Shown: piece after piece, positions 53,789-60,660 of the stretch
How positions within the stretch are numbered: position 1 is the first letter of the stretch
Layout of the letters: the number at the start of each line of letters is the position of its first letter
From: Mycolicibacterium vaccae NBRC 14118 = CIP 105934
GTDB taxonomy: Bacteria > Actinomycetota > Actinomycetes > Mycobacteriales > Mycobacteriaceae
NCBI RefSeq assembly: GCF_001552715.1
Contig: NZ_BCRS01000014.1
Coordinates: 1 to 60,660, forward strand
Length of the DNA stretch: 60,660 bases
Reading direction: 5' to 3'
Program-made: the position numbers and the translations under genes
The notes under the pieces: generated by a model
The model's database searches: none
Seen by the model: only the letters and a program-made list of their open reading frames with translations
What the model was told of the DNA's origin: nothing

Positions 53789-55126
53789 GTGCCCGCCGCT
53801 CGATACAAGCGAATCGTTGACACTTTCGCTGCCAAGATTCGGGCCGGTCAGCTCAGCTCCGGGACACAGCTGCCCACCCATCGCCACCTCGCGCAGCAGG
53901 AGGGCATCGCCGTCGTCACTGCCTCGCGCGTCTACGCCGAGCTCGAAGCGATGGGGCTGGTCAGCAGCGAACAAGGCCGTGGAACATTCGTTCGTGATCT
54001 GGCGCTTCCCCCCGGGCACGGCATCGACCAGCGCGCCCTCGCCGCCGATGCCATAGACCTGAACTTCAACTACCCCACGCTTGCGGGGCAGGCCAACGAC
54101 CTACGCCAGGTGTTGCGCGAGCTGGCGGGCTCCGGCGACCTGGAAGCGCTGCTGCGCTACCAACCCCACGGCGGACGTGAACGCGACCGGGCCGCGGTGG
54201 CCACGCATCTGCTCAACCGCGGACTCGACCTCACCCCCGATTGCGTCGCCGTGGTCAACGGCGCTCAGCACGGGCTGACCGTCACCGCCCTCGCCGCATT
54301 GCGGCCAGGTGACCTGGTCGCTGCCGACGCCATCACCTACCCCGGGTTCAAAGTGGTTTCCGAAGCTTTGCGTCTCGAACTCGCACCCATCCCAACGAAT
54401 CCCGCCGGTCCCGACTTGGACGCGTTGCAACGCCTGTGCCAGCACCGGCCGGTACGTGCCATCTACACCATGCCCACAATTCACAACCCGCTTGGGTGGG
54501 TCATGGACGAGGATGCCCGGCGACATCTGACAACCACCGCCCGCCAACATGAGCTACTCATCATCGAAGACGCCTCGTACGCCTACCTTGCTGGCCGGCC
54601 CCCGCCACCGTTGGCCGCCACCGCTCCGGACATCACCGTGTATGTCTCCGGATTATCCAAGAATGTCGCCACCGGACTGCGAGTCGGGTTCATCGCCGCA
54701 CCGCTGGCACGCATGCCCGCCATCGAACGAGCGATTCGCGCAACCACCTGGAACACACCCGCCCTTACCGCTGCGATCGCCACGCGCTGGCTCGAGGACG
54801 GAACGGTCGCCCGCCTCGAAGCCGAGAAACGCACCGACGCCGCCCTGAGGCAGGCGATCGCCTACGAGACATTGAAACCCCTTCAGCAGCATGCTTATCC
54901 GACGTCCTACTTCACCTGGTTGCCACTACCTGAAAGCGCCCGCGCCGACCGGATCGCTGCCACTCTGGCGACACACCGGATCTCGGTATCGACAGCCGAG
55001 CCCTTCGCGATCACCGAGAATCCGCCGCAGGCAATACGCCTGGCCCTCGGCTCAACCGAACTCAGCACGCTCACCGACGCACTCACCACGGTCCGTCGCA
55101 CCATCGAGGACGACACTCGTCGGTAG
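53789..55126 (+). CDS. MocR-family regulator (GntR HTH plus aminotransferase domain)
   Basis: A 445-aa fusion. The first 70 residues are a GntR winged helix (YKRIVDTFAAKIRAGQLSSG, THRHLAQQEGIAVVTASRVYAELEAMGLV, GRGTFVR). The rest is a class I aminotransferase-like domain with PLP lysine Lys291 in VYVSGLSKNVATGLRVG. MocR proteins sense PLP or amino compounds. GTG 53789; divergent from the PfpI gene. As a non-PdxR-context MocR its target is most likely that gene. Confidence 0.9.
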   Translation: MPAARYKRIVDTFAAKIRAGQLSSGTQLPTHRHLAQQEGIAVVTASRVYAELEAMGLVSSEQGRGTFVRDLALPPGHGIDQRALAADAIDLNFNYPTLAGQANDLRQVLRELAGSGDLEALLRYQPHGGRERDRAAVATHLLNRGLDLTPDCVAVVNGAQHGLTVTALAALRPGDLVAADAITYPGFKVVSEALRLELAPIPTNPAGPDLDALQRLCQHRPVRAIYTMPTIHNPLGWVMDEDARRHLTTTARQHELLIIEDASYAYLAGRPPPPLAATAPDITVYVSGLSKNVATGLRVGFIAAPLARMPAIERAIRATTWNTPALTAAIATRWLEDGTVARLEAEKRTDAALRQAIAYETLKPLQQHAYPTSYFTWLPLPESARADRIAATLATHRISVSTAEPFAITENPPQAIRLALGSTELSTLTDALTTVRRTIEDDTRR

Positions 55127-55191
55127 CCGCGCCCATTATTGAAATGCGCTGGGCATCACACGAATCAGAGATGCAATCCGCCGACTTCGGA

Positions 55192-55761
55192 TCAGTGCGT
55201 GACGGTCCACGGTTCGCGAGCGAAGACCTGCTCGACCATCGGGCGGAAGAATTCGAGCGGACGATGCGCGAAGTGCGGATCGAAACAGTTCTGGTCGTAC
55301 TTCTCGCAGAACTCGACACAGTCGTCGAACCATTGGTGGCCGCGATACCGTTCCCGGGCGTCTCGGACGCCACCCATGTGGGGGGCGTAGTAGTACTGCT
55401 GGAATTCGGGATGGACCTTCACGATCCAGGCGATGCGCTCCGGTACGTAGGGCGCCAGGACTGCCGCGGCGAACGCGCCATGGGCATGGGGTGCGTAGGT
55501 GTCACCGATGTCGTGCAGAAGCGCCGCGACGACGTAGTCAACCGGCCGTCCGTCGTCGAAGGCACGGGTCGCCGACTGCAGTGAGTGGTCCAACCGGCTG
55601 ATCGGATAGGCCTGCTCGCCGTCGGCGAGCACTTCCACCAGCGACAGGACGCGGGGTACCAGGGCAGCGTTGTTCACCTCTTCGGCGCGACTGATCAGCG
55701 CGTAGTCCTCGGCGGTGCCTTCGGCCATCGTGCGGTAGGTGGCACGTGTCGGTGTGCCCAT
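55192..55761 (-). CDS. HD-domain protein, possible diiron oxygenase
   Basis: A 189-aa HD-domain protein with candidate metal ligands His59 (RLDHSLQ), His83-Asp84 (ALLHDIGDTY), His92/His94 (PHAHGAF) and His117 (KVHPEFQQYYY). The order H, HD, H, H and the short length recall PhnZ/TmpB-type HD-domain mixed-valent diiron oxygenases rather than phosphohydrolases, but that is inference. Last gene of the LacI-controlled operon; its neighbours are a nitrilase and an FMN monooxygenase. Confidence 0.7.
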   Translation of the reverse strand: MGTPTRATYRTMAEGTAEDYALISRAEEVNNAALVPRVLSLVEVLADGEQAYPISRLDHSLQSATRAFDDGRPVDYVVAALLHDIGDTYAPHAHGAFAAAVLAPYVPERIAWIVKVHPEFQQYYYAPHMGGVRDARERYRGHQWFDDCVEFCEKYDQNCFDPHFAHRPLEFFRPMVEQVFAREPWTVTH

Positions 55762-55831
55762 GACCGACTCCTTTCCTGATTCCCGATAAACCTAGCCGTG
55801 CGTCGCTGCGACCGCGTGCCCGCCGCACCGG

Positions 55832-56605
55832 TCACGACAGGCGGTACAACTCCGGCCGCCGGTGACGCAGGTAGTCGACGTCCTCGTCGACACCGGCGCC
55901 CAGCGTCAAGCGGGACTGTGCCGTCGCCACTGCACCGCCACACTCCACGATCACGTCTCCGTCACCGCTCACGACCCGGGAGCCGCCCACGAACGTGAGG
56001 CCGGCCTCGGCACCCACCAGATTGGAATAGACCAGTGAAGTGCGGTTTTCGAGTGCGCGCGACAGGCACGCCACCCGGTGATCACGGTGGTAGGGCTCCA
56101 TGTTGGCCGATGCGACGACGAACAGGTCCACGCCCGAAAGTGCCAGTGTGCGCGCGACTTCGGGGAACTCGACATCGAAACAGATCATCGGGCCCAGCCG
56201 CAGTCCCGCCACCTCGATCACCTCGATGCGGTCACCGGCCGCAAAGGCGTCGGCCTCGGCGCCGAACAGGTGCGTCTTGCGATAGACCCCGGCTACCGCA
56301 CCCGTCGGATCGATGCACAGCAGCGAGTTGTACACCGCATCGCCGGCACGTTCGGCGAATCCGGTGAGCACCACCGTCCCGTGCGCGGCGGCGGCACCGC
56401 ACAGTTCCGCAACGGCGGCGGAGGACACCTCCACTGCTGCGGTCCCCACCGTGTCCAGGCGGTAGCCGCACAGGAACAGCTCGGGGAGGACCACGATGTC
56501 CACCCCCGGGTGTTCGGCGAGAATCGCCACCGCGCGTCGCGAGTTGGCGGCGACGTCGCCGACCACCGCGGGCTCCTGCACAACTGCCACATCGAGGGTG
56601 CGCAT
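55832..56605 (-). CDS. Carbon-nitrogen hydrolase (nitrilase superfamily)
   Basis: A 257-aa hydrolase with the Glu-Lys-Cys triad: Glu42 in VVLPELFLCGY, Lys110 in VYRKTHLFG and Cys142 in PMICFDVEFPE. It cleaves an amide or nitrile C-N bond. Short length and the C-terminal Gly-rich segment fit the amidase/N-carbamoylase branches. It lies 22 bases downstream of the FMN monooxygenase gene, so it may hydrolyse the product of that enzyme. Confidence 0.88.
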   Translation of the reverse strand: MRTLDVAVVQEPAVVGDVAANSRRAVAILAEHPGVDIVVLPELFLCGYRLDTVGTAAVEVSSAAVAELCGAAAAHGTVVLTGFAERAGDAVYNSLLCIDPTGAVAGVYRKTHLFGAEADAFAAGDRIEVIEVAGLRLGPMICFDVEFPEVARTLALSGVDLFVVASANMEPYHRDHRVACLSRALENRTSLVYSNLVGAEAGLTFVGGSRVVSGDGDVIVECGGAVATAQSRLTLGAGVDEDVDYLRHRRPELYRLS

Positions 56606-56627
56606 GCCGGTTACTCGCGCGGTCAGC

Positions 56628-57941
56628 TCAGAACTCCCGCAGCGTCTCGCGCAGCGTGGGCTGCGTGTACTCGGTCCGCACCAGGCCGCGCCGCTGCAGT
56701 TCGGGCACCAAGCCGTCGGTGACCTCGATGACGTGTCTGCGACTCACTCCCTGATTGTGCAGGGTGATGAGGAAACCGTCGCCGCCGACCTCGTCCATGA
56801 GCCATTCCATTTCGTCGGCGATCGAGGACGGCGTGCCGATCAACGGATACGACGAAGAGAAGTCGGCCGAGTCGTAGATCAGCTCACGTAGGGTCTTGCC
56901 CGACCCTGGCTGCTGGAATTTGTCGAGCGAGCCCTGTTCGCCGTTGGTCGTCAGATGCGGCAGCGGTGCGTCGAGGTCGAACTGGGCGAAGTCGATATCG
57001 GTGATCGACGAGATCAACGACATCGTCTGGTCAGCGAACGCCTGTGACGCCGTCATCCGCGCGCGTCGCGCCAATGCCTCTTCGGTGGTCTCACCCAGGT
57101 TCGGAACCACGAGGTACATGACCTTGATGTCGTCGGGATTGCGGCCCTGGGCCACCGCTCTGCCCCGGATGTCCTCGCGGTAGGCCCGCATGCCGTCGAC
57201 CCCGTCGGCGAGTGTGATGATCGCGTCGGCGTGCTTGGCGGCGAAGTCACGTCCGCGCGGGGACCCACCTGCCTGCAGGAAGGTCGGTCGGCCCTGCGGC
57301 GAGGGTGCGGTGTTGAGCGGACCGCGGCATTTGTAGTACTTGCCGTGGAAGTTGATCTCGTGGACTTTGGTGAAGTCGGTGTGCACACCGCGTTTGCGGT
57401 CGACGACGACGGCGTCGGGCTCCCACGAATCCCACAGCTGGTAGACCAGATCCATGTACTCGTCCGCCATTGCGTAGCGGTCCTCCCGCGGTGGCAGCAC
57501 GTCCAGACCGAAATTCTGCGCAGCTGCGTTCTCGGCGCTGGTCACGATGTTCCAGCCGAACCGTCCATGCGAGATGTGGTCGATGGTCGAGCACATCCGG
57601 GCCAGCAGGAACGGCGGATAACCCAGTGTCGACAGCGTCGCCACGACACCGAGATGCTGTGTGGAGGCACTGATCAGCGTGGCCAGGTGCGCCGGGTCAT
57701 GCTTGGGCACCATGCCCACCGCATGCTTGAGCACGGCCTCTTTGGTGCCGCCGAACGCTTCTGAGACGGCCAGCTTGTCCTCCATCATGATGAAGTCGAA
57801 GCCCGCACGCTCCAGGTTCTTCGCCATCTCCACATAGAACTGGCCGTCCCACGGTGTCCCGCCGCTCTGCTCGAACGGCCCGGTCCACATGTCGGAAGTG
57901 AAGTTCATGAACCAGCCGAGATGAAATTTCTTGTCTTTCAC
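56628..57941 (-). CDS. FMN-dependent monooxygenase, NtaA/SnaA/DszA family
   Basis: A 437-aa LLM-class flavin monooxygenase: FHLGWFMNFTSDMWTGPFEQ, GFDFIMMEDKLAV, STIDHISHGRFGWNIVTSAEN, RPTFLQAGGSPRGRDFAA and a C-terminal GTPSSIADEMEWLMDEVGGDGF. This NtaA/SnaA/DszA group uses FMNH2 from a reductase to oxidise amine, nitro or thio compounds and to open N-rings. GTG 57941. No flavin reductase is encoded in the operon, so a host one must serve. Confidence 0.9.
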   Translation of the reverse strand: MKDKKFHLGWFMNFTSDMWTGPFEQSGGTPWDGQFYVEMAKNLERAGFDFIMMEDKLAVSEAFGGTKEAVLKHAVGMVPKHDPAHLATLISASTQHLGVVATLSTLGYPPFLLARMCSTIDHISHGRFGWNIVTSAENAAAQNFGLDVLPPREDRYAMADEYMDLVYQLWDSWEPDAVVVDRKRGVHTDFTKVHEINFHGKYYKCRGPLNTAPSPQGRPTFLQAGGSPRGRDFAAKHADAIITLADGVDGMRAYREDIRGRAVAQGRNPDDIKVMYLVVPNLGETTEEALARRARMTASQAFADQTMSLISSITDIDFAQFDLDAPLPHLTTNGEQGSLDKFQQPGSGKTLRELIYDSADFSSSYPLIGTPSSIADEMEWLMDEVGGDGFLITLHNQGVSRRHVIEVTDGLVPELQRRGLVRTEYTQPTLRETLREF

Positions 57942-57997
57942 GTGAGAATCACTGCTTTCTCGATAAATGGTGGGTGTCTTGCGGTTTCGATCGAGGG

Positions 57998-59437
57998 TCA
58001 GGGCTGTGGTTCGAGCTCGGCACTCGTGACGCCCGGAGCTGCGTTGAGTCGCAACCGCGAACGAATGACGAGGCCGACGACGAACAAAACTACGGTGACG
58101 ATGAAAGGTGCCCAGTCGACCAACGGCTCACCGGTGCGTGGCCACAGGACGTTGACGATCTCCACGATCACCCACACCAGCGCAAGCCATCCCGCGACGT
58201 GTCCGGCGCGGCCCAGGAAGGTCGGTTCGGTGCGGTCCCAGGTGCCCCGTATCTTGCTGATCGCCAGCCCGACGACGGGGAAGGCGAACGACATGAAGAA
58301 TCCGGCGGTGACGAATGTGACCAGCAGCGTGTAGATCTGCTCACTTTGGAACGGCACGTACAACGCGATCCCTATCGCGCCGGTGACGACGGTAGCGGTC
58401 GTGGGGGTGTTGATGCGCCGATGGAGTCTGCTGAGGTAACGGCTTCCGGGCAGCTCACCGTTGCGTCCGTAGGACCACACGATGCGTGAGACCGCGGAGC
58501 TGACCGCGACGACCGTGGCGAAGTAGGCGATGACGAACAGGACCATCGTCGCCTTGAACGCAGGCGCCGGCAGGTATGCGGTGAGCGTGGCCGCCACCGG
58601 GTCGGCCTCAGTGGCGGCGGACTCGGGCATGGCCATCAAGAAGGCGAAGCACGTGAACAGCACGACGATTCCGACGCCGACGAGGGATCCGACGATCGCC
58701 TTGGGGATGTCACGCTTGGGCTGCGCGACCTCTTCGGCCAGAGTGCTCGCACTCTCGAAGCCCAGGAAAGACCAGCCGGCGAACATGACCGCGACCACGA
58801 ACGGGGTGGCCATGAAGGCGGTGTCCGACGGCCAGGTGAATGCGCTGCCAAGGGATTCGACGCTGTTGACCCGGTGGAAGCACAACAGCCAGACCGCGAT
58901 GCCCACAGATCCGACGACCTCGGCGATCAGGCACAGGAAGCCCACCACCCGTACTGCCGCGCGGCCCAGCACGTTGACGAGCACCGCCCCGGCGAGGATG
59001 ACCACTCCGACCACGGACATGAGCTTCTGGTTGCCCGCATCGAGGCCGAAAGCGGCTGCGGCGAACAGCGCGCCCCCGTACGACACGGCTGTCATGGTCA
59101 CAATCAGCGTCCACATGTACGCCCAGCCGGCGAACCACCCGTAGGCCGAACCGAGCAGACGTCGCGACCACTGGTAGACGCCGCCGGCCATCGGCCACCG
59201 CGATGCCAGCACTCCGAAGGTCACCGCGATGAGAACCTGGCCGATGAGCACGACAACCAGCGCCCACCAGAAGCCGGGACCGGCGGCAGCCAGACCCAGC
59301 CCGAACACCATGTACATCGCGACGATCGGGGAGACGAAGACGAAGCCGAGCATCCCCGCCGACCACGTCGTGAACTCCCTTCGCATCGGACTGGCGGTGG
59401 CTGTGTCCACTACCGGACGGGTCTCGAGATCCTCCAC
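57998..59437 (-). CDS. APC-family amine/amino-acid permease
   Basis: A 479-aa permease with about twelve helices of the amino acid-polyamine-organocation family (FTTWSAGMLGFVFVSPIVAM, GFLCLIAEVVGSVGIAVWLL, the WSFLGFESASTLAEEVAQPK motif, IAYFATVVAVSSAVSRIVWSYGRNGELP). The WSFLGFES wording is typical of the eukaryote-like/actinobacterial uptake permeases for amines, GABA or choline-like compounds. GTG 59437 follows AGGAGCG; two LacI operators precede it. Confidence 0.88.
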   Translation of the reverse strand: MEDLETRPVVDTATASPMRREFTTWSAGMLGFVFVSPIVAMYMVFGLGLAAAGPGFWWALVVVLIGQVLIAVTFGVLASRWPMAGGVYQWSRRLLGSAYGWFAGWAYMWTLIVTMTAVSYGGALFAAAAFGLDAGNQKLMSVVGVVILAGAVLVNVLGRAAVRVVGFLCLIAEVVGSVGIAVWLLCFHRVNSVESLGSAFTWPSDTAFMATPFVVAVMFAGWSFLGFESASTLAEEVAQPKRDIPKAIVGSLVGVGIVVLFTCFAFLMAMPESAATEADPVAATLTAYLPAPAFKATMVLFVIAYFATVVAVSSAVSRIVWSYGRNGELPGSRYLSRLHRRINTPTTATVVTGAIGIALYVPFQSEQIYTLLVTFVTAGFFMSFAFPVVGLAISKIRGTWDRTEPTFLGRAGHVAGWLALVWVIVEIVNVLWPRTGEPLVDWAPFIVTVVLFVVGLVIRSRLRLNAAPGVTSAELEPQP

Positions 59438-59468
59438 AAGCGCTCCTTCGGCGGTGCTGCTGCGCGTA

Positions 59469-59545
59469 CAGGAACGTTCCTGTCGCTACCGGGAGAAGTT
59501 AGGCACGTCCTGTGTCGTGGAGTGGCCGCCACAGTAACGTTCCTG
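59469..59545. promoter_or_regulatory. Twin LacI-type operators before the permease gene
   Basis: CAGGAACGTTCCTG at 59469-59482 is a perfect palindrome; CAGTAACGTTCCTG at 59532-59545 differs by one base. Centres are 63 bp apart, about six helical turns. The central AACGTT with a CG at the axis is typical for LacI-family operators that bend DNA. They lie between lacI and the permease, which share one strand, so loop repression is likely. Confidence 0.85.
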
Positions 59546-59555
59546 TTAGCGCGCG

Positions 59556-60584
59556 CTACCGTCTGATGACGCGCTCCTGGTCGTCGCGTCGAGAACTCGC
59601 CCGGACAACCAGTTTTCCGGGCACCACCTCGTGACGCGCGTCGGCGTCCCGTTCGATCTGGTCGACCAACATCCGGACCGCTGCGCGCCCCATCTCCTCG
59701 GCGTGCAGTTCCACGACCGAGATCGGCACGGGCGCAAGCGCGACCGCCGCACCATCGCCGAGGTTGATCAGCATGAGGTCCTGCGGAACGCGCAGGCCCA
59801 GGTCCATCGCGGCCAGTTCGGCGGCCAGCGCGAGCTGATCCAGGCCGACGAACAGCGCGTCCGGGGGTTCGGGACTGTCGAGGATGTCGCGCACGGCGGC
59901 GCGGGCCACCGAGGGATTGAAGGCGCCCTGGATGCGCGCACTGCGGGCCGCAAATCCTCGCTGGGCACACCATGAGGTGAACTCACGTTCGACGGAATGG
60001 ATGTACGAAGCAGGGGAGTCCGGGGCGAGGAGCATCGGACGACGCGATCCACCGCGCGCGAGATGATCCAGCACGTCGGCGACAACCCCCGCCCAGTCGT
60101 TGTCGACCCAGCTCGCCGCGGCGGAGTCGGTGCGCCCCACCGTGCTCGCCGGGGTGCCGCGCCGGCGCGCGGATTCGAGCAGCTCATCTCCCTTGGCCGG
60201 GTCGACGGCGATGAGTCCGTCGTGCGCGACGTCCAACTGCATGTGTGCCGGCGCTACTGCCAGGAAGAAGCCGCTTTGGTTCGCCTCGATCGCCGCTCCG
60301 GCCATGACGCGCATGAAATAGTCGACATGCCAGAATGATTCGACGTCGACATCGCTGGGCAGCATCGTGATCACCAGGATTCCGGTGCGCCCGTTGCGCA
60401 GCGAACGCGCCGCGACGCTGGGGCGGTACCCCAGCTCGAGAGCGATCTTGCGCACCCGCTGCCGGGTCTTCTCGGGCAGCGAACCACTGCCGTTCAGAGA
60501 ATCCGACACCGTCGTCGTCGACACGTTCGCGGCGAGCGCCACATCACGCAACGTCACCCTGCCTCTGCCGCGACCGCCCCCCAT
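59556..60584 (-). CDS. LacI-family transcriptional repressor
   Basis: A 342-aa repressor. N-terminal HTH (VTLRDVALAANVSTTTVSDSLNGSG) with hinge-helix region ARSLRNGRTG, then a periplasmic-binding-protein-like ligand domain (MLPSDVDVESFWHVDYFMRVMAGAAIE; PDALFVGLDQLALAAELAAMDLGLRVPQDLMLINLGDG). ATG 60584 is preferred over GTG 60611. It lies upstream of the permease in the same direction; a 118-bp gap with two operators separates them. The rest to 60660 shows no gene. Confidence 0.9.
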   Translation of the reverse strand: MGGGRGRGRVTLRDVALAANVSTTTVSDSLNGSGSLPEKTRQRVRKIALELGYRPSVAARSLRNGRTGILVITMLPSDVDVESFWHVDYFMRVMAGAAIEANQSGFFLAVAPAHMQLDVAHDGLIAVDPAKGDELLESARRRGTPASTVGRTDSAAASWVDNDWAGVVADVLDHLARGGSRRPMLLAPDSPASYIHSVEREFTSWCAQRGFAARSARIQGAFNPSVARAAVRDILDSPEPPDALFVGLDQLALAAELAAMDLGLRVPQDLMLINLGDGAAVALAPVPISVVELHAEEMGRAAVRMLVDQIERDADARHEVVPGKLVVRASSRRDDQERVIRR

Positions 60585-60660
60585 GTGCGCCCAATCTAGG
60601 CCGTTGGTCACGAATTCTCAGCCGCAACGGCATGCCCCAGGGGGGGTGCGGCTTGCCGCC

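Overview
The window looks like chromosomal DNA of a mycobacterium, probably a fast-growing environmental Mycolicibacterium-type species. The DNA is GC-rich and densely coding. It carries families that are mycobacterial hallmarks: an antigen 85-like mycolyltransferase with the typical mature N-terminus, an MmpS/MmpL pair with DUF732 and DUF5078-like secreted companions, and a 639-aa BacA (Rv1819c-type) transporter. Many genes encode oxidoreductases, TetR/LacI/MocR regulators and F420- or FMN-dependent enzymes, as expected of a soil or water catabolist.

Layout. 0-13.5 kb is ordinary accessory chromosome: the end of a proline-rich protein, the Ag85-like enzyme, a type II NADH dehydrogenase with an 83-codon C-terminal extension, a minus-strand run of HD, GlxA, PfpI and small-protein genes, an SDR-TetR pair with an operator, FKBP lipoprotein, MarR/FUSC, a YraQ-type permease, and an autoregulated leaderless ArsR plus AHSA1 gene. 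13.5-23.5 kb is an island-like block of visibly lower GC bounded by a 117/116-bp direct repeat (3' end of the AHSA1 gene) and by two pieces of tetR-like sequence. It holds a P450, an aldehyde dehydrogenase, two ECF sigma factors and the relic of a third, a GMC oxidoreductase, a molybdopterin-fold lipoprotein and an acetoacetate-decarboxylase-like enzyme, with a duplicated promoter block inside.

23.6-42.4 kb: RibD/DHFR-like and SRPBCC proteins, an F420 LLM enzyme, a K+ channel with two RCK domains, an Hsp31-like protein, then a minus-strand run of bacA, an ATP-grasp ligase and a NylB-like serine hydrolase. Next comes a translationally coupled mmpS-mmpL-DUF732-DUF5078 operon with a convergent TetR gene, a lysozyme-like secreted protein, and a TetR/SDR pair with twin operators. 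42.5-53.8 kb: an H+-ATPase-like P-type pump, a beta-lactamase relic, the striking overlapping pair of Rieske-FMN glutamate-synthase-like and Rieske-TPP enzymes, a second RibD-like protein, a GMC oxidoreductase, an esterase-type serine hydrolase and a PfpI/MocR divergent pair.

55.2-60.6 kb is a compact LacI-controlled catabolic operon (LacI, APC permease, FMN monooxygenase, nitrilase, HD-domain protein) with two near-identical operators 63 bp apart in front of the permease.

The most promising undescribed systems are the two-gene Rieske-fused GltS-like/TPP redox pair (45.6-49.2 kb), the LacI-operator catabolic operon at the right end, the BacA/ATP-grasp/NylB-like trio, and the island with its repeated sigma-factor promoter blocks. 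All functional assignments come from reading motifs by eye; no database search was run.
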